Shown here: piece after piece, positions 7,360-11,993 of the stretch | Layout of the letters: the number at the start of each line of letters is the position of its first letter | Numbering within the stretch: position 1 is the first letter of the stretch | NCBI GenBank assembly: GCA_023429365.1 | Contig: JAEYVW010000196.1 | Location: 1 to 11,993, forward strand | Direction: 5' to 3' | DNA length: 11,993 bases | Source: Bacteroidota bacterium | GTDB taxonomy: Bacteria > Bacteroidota > Bacteroidia > Chitinophagales > Chitinophagaceae | Notes under the pieces: model-generated | Database searches by the model: none | Told to the model about the DNA's origin: nothing | What the model saw: only the letters and a program-made list of their open reading frames with translations | Translations under genes and position numbers: made by a program

Positions 7360-8895
7360 TTATCGGACCACTGCCGGTTTTAATTCCGAATATACCAGTT
7401 CCCTGATCCCTATACCATTAACCGAAGAAATGATATAATTCGTCAGGGGTGTGCCGGGAAAAAATATACTCGTCATCACCGTTAAGCCATTGTCCGCAAA
7501 CAGTTCAATGGATGTTTGATCACAAATAAGGGTCAGGTTGGCTGTCTTTGAAGGATAAAGTCTTGGTGCAAAATGCCGGCCGGCAAATCCTTTTTCAAAA
7601 CCCGTTTCTCCCGACTTACTCCGATCAATATAATAGCGGTTGGCGGCTTTGTCATAACCGATTTCGACCAGCTCTCCTTCCGCGTTTGACAACTTTATTG
7701 AAAAATCATTCAGATCATCAATTTGAAGCTCCAGCTTTGCTACGGATGAGGATGTTTTTATACTTGCAGATAAATCATACTCACCTTTGACGCTAATGTT
7801 TTCAAGACTGGCTGTATTATCGGTTAAGGCGTCAAATTCCGTTACAGGTTTTGACACTAGTGCATACCGTCCACCGGCATCCACCAGCAAAAGCTCACGA
7901 GGGATGGTCATGGCGCTACGCCAGCTCTTCGTTGGCACCTGGTTAGCATACTGCCAGTTGCTCATCCATCCCATAAATATTTTTCGGGCGCCAGTGTTCG
8001 ACCAGGTTACGCCGGCATAGTTATCCGGACCATAATCTACCCATCGGGTACTGGTATCATTGGGAATAAACTTCGTTCCGTCAAATTGCCCGGTGAAGTA
8101 CTGTGTTGCGGAGCCTCCGTTGGGACCGCCCGGGTTGATACTCACCAGCAAAACCCAGACACTATCACCGCGATAGGTCAGGGGAAAAAGATCAGGACAT
8201 TCCCATACCCCACCATGTGCGCCGATACCCTGGCCAAAATCTGATTCCTTATTCCAGGTTTTGAGATCGGGTGAAGAATAGAAACTGATCCGGTCCTGCA
8301 CCGCCAGTGTCATGATCCATTTTTGCGTAGCAGGGTGCCAGCTCACTTTGGGATCACGGAAATCTTTAACGCCCGGATTCTTCAGTACCGGGTTGCCCGA
8401 ATACTTTGTCCAGGTTTTTCCGTCGTCAACGCTATAAGCAATACTTTGGTTTTGATAATCTGTTTTTCCTTCATGTTCACCTTTTGGATCATGATGTGTA
8501 AATACGGCGACAAGTGGTGGCTTGCCATTTTGCCCGAAACCAGAACTATTACTTACATCCACCACCGCGCTGCCTGAAAAAATATAACCGAGGCTATCAG
8601 GATAAAGGGCAATGGGATGATGTTCCCAATTTACAAGATCAGTGGAACTAGCATGACCCCAGTGCATCGGTCCCCAGATAGTACTGTCGGGATAATGCTG
8701 GTAAAATAAATGATAGCGGTCGTTGAAATACACCATCCCATTGGGATCGTTCATCCATTTTGATTTTGGAGTGAAATGAACCTGTGGACGGTACTGCTCG
8801 GTGACAGTTTCCGGTTCAGGTGTTTTGCTGGTAGAACTTTTACAGGAAGAAAAGATCAGACAAATAATAAAGATGTATGGTATGGAGTATCTCAT
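7360..8895 (-). CDS. GH32 glycoside hydrolase lipoprotein (levanase / exo-inulinase / fructosidase type)
   Basis: The 511-residue product hydrolyses beta-fructofuranosyl bonds, in the way GH32 enzymes act on levan, inulin or sucrose. The signal peptide ends IFSSC, with Cys18 as the predicted lipid anchor, so the enzyme is probably membrane attached, either facing the periplasm or on the cell surface. The catalytic five-bladed propeller (about 37-340) carries all three key motifs. WMNDPNG (47-53) holds the nucleophile Asp50, FRDPKV (179-184) the transition-state-stabilising Asp181, and WECPDLF (231-237) the acid/base Glu232. MGWMSNWQYANQVPTKSWR is the usual signature of the SacC-like branch. 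The rest (about 345-505) is the C-terminal beta-sandwich typical of the family. Length is normal and nothing is missing. Exact substrate and endo- versus exo-action cannot be decided from sequence alone. The ATG has only an A-rich leader. The next gene downstream starts 139 bp away on the same strand. Confidence 0.93.
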   Translation of the reverse strand: MRYSIPYIFIICLIFSSCKSSTSKTPEPETVTEQYRPQVHFTPKSKWMNDPNGMVYFNDRYHLFYQHYPDSTIWGPMHWGHASSTDLVNWEHHPIALYPDSLGYIFSGSAVVDVSNSSGFGQNGKPPLVAVFTHHDPKGEHEGKTDYQNQSIAYSVDDGKTWTKYSGNPVLKNPGVKDFRDPKVSWHPATQKWIMTLAVQDRISFYSSPDLKTWNKESDFGQGIGAHGGVWECPDLFPLTYRGDSVWVLLVSINPGGPNGGSATQYFTGQFDGTKFIPNDTSTRWVDYGPDNYAGVTWSNTGARKIFMGWMSNWQYANQVPTKSWRSAMTIPRELLLVDAGGRYALVSKPVTEFDALTDNTASLENISVKGEYDLSASIKTSSSVAKLELQIDDLNDFSIKLSNAEGELVEIGYDKAANRYYIDRSKSGETGFEKGFAGRHFAPRLYPSKTANLTLICDQTSIELFADNGLTVMTSIFFPGTPLTNYIISSVNGIGIRELVYSELKPAVVR

Positions 8896-8908
8896 GATAA
8901 TTTTTTTT

Positions 8909-9006
8909 GGACACGGAGTACACCGAGTTTTGCACGAAAAGCACGGAGATTAATACAGTTTTTCTCACTCTGTGCCTTTCGTGATTCCTTTGTGACCTCC
9001 GTGTCC
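8909..9006. repeat. Heptamer hairpin unit 1 (diverged copy)
   Basis: Forward-arm heptamers are CACGGAG (8912-8918), CACCGAG (8921-8927), CACGAAA (8933-8939) and CACGGAG (8942-8948). The inverted arm, read as its reverse complement from the outside in, gives CACGGAG (8997-9003), CACAAAG (8988-8994), CACGAAA (8977-8983) and CACAGAG (8968-8974). The unusual third heptamer CACGAAA is the same in both arms, so the arms still pair there despite divergence from the other copies. Confidence 0.85.
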
Positions 9007-9012
9007 AGTTTT

Positions 9013-9113
9013 AGGTCACGGAGTACACGGAGTGTTGCACGGAGAACACGGAGTTTAATTCAATTTTGCAATCCTTCGTGCCCTTCGTGTTTCCTTCGTG
9101 CCCTTCGTGTCCC
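9013..9113. repeat. Heptamer hairpin unit 2
   Basis: The forward arm has four identical CACGGAG heptamers at 9017-9023, 9026-9032, 9038-9044 and 9047-9053. The inverted arm has four CTTCGTG heptamers at 9074-9080, 9083-9089, 9094-9100 and 9103-9109. Each heptamer pair differs at one base, the same one every time. In a plus-strand transcript it gives a G-U wobble and in a minus-strand transcript an A-C mismatch. Confidence 0.88.
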
Positions 9114-9120
9114 AAAAACC

Positions 9121-9161
9121 AGGTCACGGAGTACACGGAGTGTTGCACGGAGAACACGGAG
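9121..9161. repeat. Heptamer half unit 3 (forward arm only)
   Basis: These 41 bases are identical to 9013-9053, with four CACGGAG heptamers at 9125-9131, 9134-9140, 9146-9152 and 9155-9161. No inverted arm follows on the right, where the sequence runs into the 3' end of the transporter gene 48 bp later. Its best partner is the inverted arm of unit 2, about 10 bases to the left. Confidence 0.88.
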
Positions 9162-9209
9162 CTGTGTCATGGTCAGGAAAAACACTTTCATTGTAAAGAT
9201 AGTCGTTCC

Positions 9210-10388
9210 TCACAGCAGCCCGGATATCGCTTTCAAACCCATATACGCCATCGCCGCGACGACGATCCAGCCGGCCACGGCCATCCATCGCGGATGCCGG
9301 TAATCGTTTATAATATTCTTTCTATATGCTGCCAGTAAAATAATAGCCAATGCAAATGGCAGTATCAACCCATTGATCGCCCCGGCCGCGATCAACAACC
9401 TGACAGGCTGACCCAGGATCAAAAACACGGCAGTAGAAAAAACAATAAAGCCAATTATAAATGGACGAAAGTTCCTCTCCACCGACACATGAAGCAGTTT
9501 CGCAAAAGTGACCGATGTAAACGCCGAACCTACTACAGATGTGATCGCCGCACTCCACAATACCAGCCCAAAAATTTTATAACCCCATTGCCCGGCTGCA
9601 GTTTCAAATACAGTAGCCGCGGGATTGCCGGCACTTAAACTAACCCCCTGCCATACTACTCCCAGCGCGGCGATAAACAGGATGATTCGCATGATAGTGG
9701 CAATCAGGATCGCTGATACCGCGCTGGATGATACTTTTCGAATATTTTCTTTACCGCTGATGCCGGCCTGTAACAAACGGTGAGCTCCCGCGAAACTGAT
9801 ATACCCACCCACCGTGCCACCTACAATCGTGAGGATGATCATTTCATTGATCGTATCCGGTAAAAATGTTTTGACAACAGCCTCGCCCATCGGCGGATTT
9901 GATTTAAATGCCACGTACAGCGTAAGCCCGATCATAACAAACCCAAGCAATTTTGCAAACAGGTCGAGAGATCTGCCGGCTTCCTTATAAACGAAAACCA
10001 ACACAGCGATCACACAGCTTATCAAAGCACCAGTTTGTACACTACAACCCGTCAACACCTGCAAACCCAGTCCCGCCCCTGCGATATTGCCGATATTAAA
10101 TGCAAACCCACCCAATACGATCAATATCGACAAAGCATAACCCGAGCCGGGTAATACTTTATTTGCTACATCCTGCGCATATAATTTACTGATGCTGACG
10201 ATACGCCAGATATTCAACTGGGCGCCGATATCCATCAACACGGAAATAAAAATTACGAAACCAAAACTCGCACGCAGTTCTTCGGTAAACTTTGTTGTTT
10301 GTGTAATAAACCCCGGGCCGATGGCTGATGTCGCCATCAAAAACGCTGCCCCCAGCAGGGGCCCTTTTAGAAATGATTTATTCAGCAT
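9210..10388 (-). CDS. NRAMP-superfamily transporter, YcsG-like, linked to 5-oxoprolinase genes
   Basis: From the ATG at 10386-10388 the product has 392 residues and roughly eleven hydrophobic segments. The N-terminus (LLGAAFLMATSAIGPGFITQ) has the NRAMP first-helix layout. The canonical metal-binding DPGN is replaced by GPGF at residues 24-27. The sixth-helix region (about 187-205, VGGTVGGYISFAGAHRLLQ) lacks the methionine-containing MPHN-type motif. True divalent-metal transport is therefore doubtful, although automated annotation will probably call it a metal transporter. Bacillus subtilis ycsG, a relative by name and context, also sits with the 5-oxoprolinase subunit A gene (ycsF). I infer uptake of 5-oxoproline or a related organic acid, which is unproven. 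The ATG lies inside the end of pxpA, with an 11-base overlap (ATGCTGAATAA), so the two are probably co-translated. An upstream start at 10481 would run 94 bases deep into pxpA and add a non-family extension; I rejected it. Confidence 0.86.
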   Translation of the reverse strand: MLNKSFLKGPLLGAAFLMATSAIGPGFITQTTKFTEELRASFGFVIFISVLMDIGAQLNIWRIVSISKLYAQDVANKVLPGSGYALSILIVLGGFAFNIGNIAGAGLGLQVLTGCSVQTGALISCVIAVLVFVYKEAGRSLDLFAKLLGFVMIGLTLYVAFKSNPPMGEAVVKTFLPDTINEMIILTIVGGTVGGYISFAGAHRLLQAGISGKENIRKVSSSAVSAILIATIMRIILFIAALGVVWQGVSLSAGNPAATVFETAAGQWGYKIFGLVLWSAAITSVVGSAFTSVTFAKLLHVSVERNFRPFIIGFIVFSTAVFLILGQPVRLLIAAGAINGLILPFALAIILLAAYRKNIINDYRHPRWMAVAGWIVVAAMAYMGLKAISGLL

Positions 10389-11103
10389 GCAATAGTTTGT
10401 GAATAGCTTCTGCAAATTCAACGGCATGCGCCCCATCCCCATGGATGCAAATGGTATCAGCCTGAATAAAGATCTCTTCACCCGTTATCGCCTGCACTTT
10501 ATTTTCATTTACCATCATCGACACCTGCCTGATCACGGCTTCTCTATCATTCAACAATGCCCGCGGATGCGAACGGAGCGTAAGAAAGGCATCAGGCTGA
10601 TATGTCCTATCTGCAAAAGCTTCATGCACTGCCTGCAGGCCGAGGCTTTTGGCAGCTTCGATCATCACAGAACCAGAAAGGCCAACAAAAACCAGTGAGG
10701 GATCAAAATCTTTTACAGCAATAGCAATAGTATTTGCCAGTTTAGCATCCGCAGCTGCCATATTGTATAATGCACCATGCGGTTTTACATGATACAGCCT
10801 CGCGCCAAACTCCAATGCGATCTTATGAATAATATTTAATTGTGTGCAAACAAGATCATACACTTCCCCTTCACTTAACGACATAGCCGTTCTACCAAAA
10901 TTCTCCCGGTCGGGAAAGGAGGGATGGGCACCGATATGCACCCGGTATTGCAGGCAGAGGCGTATCACCTCTCGAATAGTATCTTCATCTCCCGCATGAT
11001 AGCCGCAGGCAATATTCGCAGAATCGATAAAGGGCATCAGCCGGGCCTCGTTGCCCATACCTTCGCCCATATCGCAATTAATATCTACCGTGCGGTTGTC
11101 CAC
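10378..11103 (-). CDS. pxpA: 5-oxoprolinase subunit A (LamB/YcsF family)
   Basis: PxpA works with PxpB and PxpC to hydrolyse 5-oxoproline (pyroglutamate) to glutamate with ATP in the cytoplasm. This clears a product formed spontaneously from glutamine and glutamate. From the chosen start the protein has 241 residues, normal for the family. Family motifs run throughout: DINCDMGEG (7-15), ANIACGYHAGD (29-39), GAHPSFPDRENFGR (58-71), HVKPHGALYN (105-114), EAFADRTYQPD (161-171) and CIHGDGAHAVEFA (219-231). No ATG lies close to the expected N-terminus. I chose the GTG at 11101-11103, which gives MDNRTVDINCD and fits known N-termini. A TTG at 11122-11124 would add seven residues. The start overlaps the end of pxpC by 19 bases, and the 3' end overlaps the transporter start by 11, as expected of a tightly coupled operon. 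The start choice is less certain than the identity. Confidence 0.94.
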   Translation of the reverse strand: MDNRTVDINCDMGEGMGNEARLMPFIDSANIACGYHAGDEDTIREVIRLCLQYRVHIGAHPSFPDRENFGRTAMSLSEGEVYDLVCTQLNIIHKIALEFGARLYHVKPHGALYNMAAADAKLANTIAIAVKDFDPSLVFVGLSGSVMIEAAKSLGLQAVHEAFADRTYQPDAFLTLRSHPRALLNDREAVIRQVSMMVNENKVQAITGEEIFIQADTICIHGDGAHAVEFAEAIHKLLHAE

Positions 11104-11993
11104 TTTTTTAAATGAAGATAACAAGCTGTTTTTATTTCATCCATCCTTCGCCTCATATTTATATAATGATCTTCCGCCTCTTTCAACTCGATCATCTTAA
11201 ACTTGATTTTCTGTCCCGCGCCTGCCTGCGCCAGTGAAGGTAAATCAGCTTTGATCACGGATGCAATGCGCGGATAACCACCCGTGGTTTGGTGATCGGC
11301 CATCAGTATGATACAGCAGCCATCGGGTAATAACTGAATTGTTCCCGCATCTGTTGCCGAAGAGATCATTTCCGCAGGTGCTGTCGCCATTACCGGCGGA
11401 CTATCCAGTCGATAACCCATCCTGTCGCTTTGCTGGCTGATGATAAAATCCTGGTTTTCGAAATTTTTTCTTGCCGATTCATCCAACAGGTCATATTCCG
11501 GTCCCTGTACACATCGGATTTGATCCAGCGGCTGGTAAAAACCATCCAGTTCAGCTTTTGAAATATGCCAGGGCAATATTTTGTTTTCAGTAATAGAAAT
11601 GGTAGGTGATGAAAAGGCAATGCGGTCATCTTTTTGCAAAGCGCGACCCTCATACCCCCCAACTCCCAACCTCGACTGTGTGCTATAACTACCGAGCCAT
11701 TTTTGCGCCTGCCATCCACCGCGGACGGCCAGGTAGGCTCGTGCATCCTGAACGGGTTTGACAAATTTTATAACCGAATCTTTTTTCACCGTGAATGCCC
11801 GCCAGGGAGGCAGGGGCATTCCATCAACGACAGCAGAAAAATCAGCACCGGTCAAAGCCATCATCGCATCCTGTTCGACAACAAACTCCGCTGCAGGAAA
11901 ATGCATCTCGATCACAGCGGCGTTATCATCATTGCCCACTAAGTAATTTGAAAGATCCAGCGCAAACCTGTCCATTGCCCCACCCTTACCAAT
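11085..11993 (-). CDS. pxpC: 5-oxoprolinase subunit C (biotin-dependent carboxyltransferase-like), 5' end outside window
   Basis: This is the carboxyltransferase-like subunit, related to allophanate hydrolase subunit 2 and the KipA-type proteins, that acts with PxpB and PxpA. Visible family motifs are GGAMDRFALDLSNYLVGN near the right edge, a YLAVRGGW stretch followed by the LGSYSTQSRLGVGGYEGRAL segment, SDRMGYRL, and the C-terminal LMADHQTTGGYPRIA. An ATG at 11973-11975 looks like a start, but the six preceding codons stay open (IGKGGA) and the methionine sits inside the conserved GAMD motif. The real start is therefore upstream, beyond the window, with roughly 15-25 residues missing. It stops with TAG at 11085-11087, inside the beginning of pxpA. 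PxpB is not visible and would be expected just upstream. Any promoter of this operon must also lie outside the window. Confidence 0.92.
   Translation of the reverse strand: MGKGGAMDRFALDLSNYLVGNDDNAAVIEMHFPAAEFVVEQDAMMALTGADFSAVVDGMPLPPWRAFTVKKDSVIKFVKPVQDARAYLAVRGGWQAQKWLGSYSTQSRLGVGGYEGRALQKDDRIAFSSPTISITENKILPWHISKAELDGFYQPLDQIRCVQGPEYDLLDESARKNFENQDFIISQQSDRMGYRLDSPPVMATAPAEMISSATDAGTIQLLPDGCCIILMADHQTTGGYPRIASVIKADLPSLAQAGAGQKIKFKMIELKEAEDHYINMRRRMDEIKTACYLHLKKWTTAR

Larger units (their letters stand above)
8909..9161. repeat. Array of CACGGAG-heptamer hairpin repeats (two full units and one half unit)
   Basis: This element fills most of the 314-bp gene-free stretch 8896-9209. Each full unit has a forward arm of four heptamers spaced 2, 5 and 2 bases apart, a spacer of about 20 bases, and an inverted arm of four matching heptamers spaced 2, 4 and 2. 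Unit 1 is 8909-9006, unit 2 is 9013-9113, and a third forward arm without its inverted partner is 9121-9161. The forward arms of unit 2 and the half unit are identical over 41 bp, offset by 108 bp. No long open frame here looks like a real protein. I see no promoter. Similar CACGGAG-type repeats are familiar to me from intergenic DNA of unrelated environmental bacteria, but I cannot name a published family. Confidence 0.9.

Noticed and set aside
7360-8895. SusC/SusD-type fructan utilisation locus
   Set aside because: A GH32 enzyme is present, but no SusD homologue, fructokinase, fructose transporter or hybrid sensor is encoded in the window.
8909-9161. CRISPR array
   Set aside because: The repeats alternate in orientation, the spacers are not unique sequences of even length, and no cas genes are present.
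8896-9209. Intrinsic terminator for the transporter gene
   Set aside because: The hairpins are strong, but no U-tract follows a stem on the minus strand in the right position, so I list them only as repeats.
8776-9338. Plus-strand open frames across the repeat region (175 and 90 codons)
   Set aside because: They translate the heptamer repeats into low-complexity peptides such as ENTEYTEC and run into the reverse strands of the GH32 and transporter genes. They have no ribosome site and no family resemblance.
10389-10481. Upstream start for the NRAMP-like transporter
   Set aside because: It would lie deep inside pxpA and add 31 residues that do not fit the family. The ATG at 10386-10388 gives the expected N-terminus.

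Overview
The window looks like a chromosomal segment of a member of the Bacteroidota, most likely of the Chitinophagaceae or close relatives. The evidence is an STN-type TonB-dependent receptor followed by a DUF4249 lipoprotein, a macroglobulin-like/plug hybrid protein of a kind typical of that phylum, short lipobox signal peptides, weak or absent Shine-Dalgarno sequences and moderate GC content. The taxonomic placement is inferred from gene families; no rRNA gene is present.

All complete genes lie on the minus strand. From the right edge leftwards, the first block is a 5-oxoproline utilisation operon: pxpC (its 5' end lies beyond the window), pxpA, and an NRAMP-superfamily transporter of the YcsG type. 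The reading frames overlap, which suggests translational coupling. PxpA and PxpC, with PxpB presumably just outside the window, hydrolyse 5-oxoproline to glutamate using ATP. The transporter lacks the metal-binding motifs of true NRAMP proteins, so I infer that it carries something other than a divalent metal, possibly 5-oxoproline itself.

A gene-free stretch of about 310 bp (8896-9209) follows. Most of it is a structured repeat: two consecutive imperfect hairpin units of about 100 bp and a third half-unit, all built from CACGGAG-like heptamers. This is the most unusual non-coding feature in the window.

The second block starts with a GH32 fructan-hydrolase lipoprotein with all three catalytic motifs intact. 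After a 139-bp gap comes a tightly packed four-gene envelope module: a secreted protein of unknown function, an STN-domain TonB-dependent receptor, a DUF4249 lipoprotein, and a large secreted protein combining macroglobulin-like domains with a TonB-plug-like domain. No SusD homologue is present, so this is not a standard fructan utilisation locus, and its substrate cannot be read from the sequence.

At the left edge, the last 47 codons of an ECF-type RNA polymerase sigma factor are readable on the plus strand. It converges on the module with no intergenic base, the two stop codons together forming TGATCA. No RNA genes, CRISPR arrays, transposases or attachment sites were seen. I found no convincing new defence or mobile system. 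The candidates most worth a second look are the heptamer hairpin array, the atypical NRAMP-like transporter, and the SusD-less receptor module next to a GH32 enzyme.
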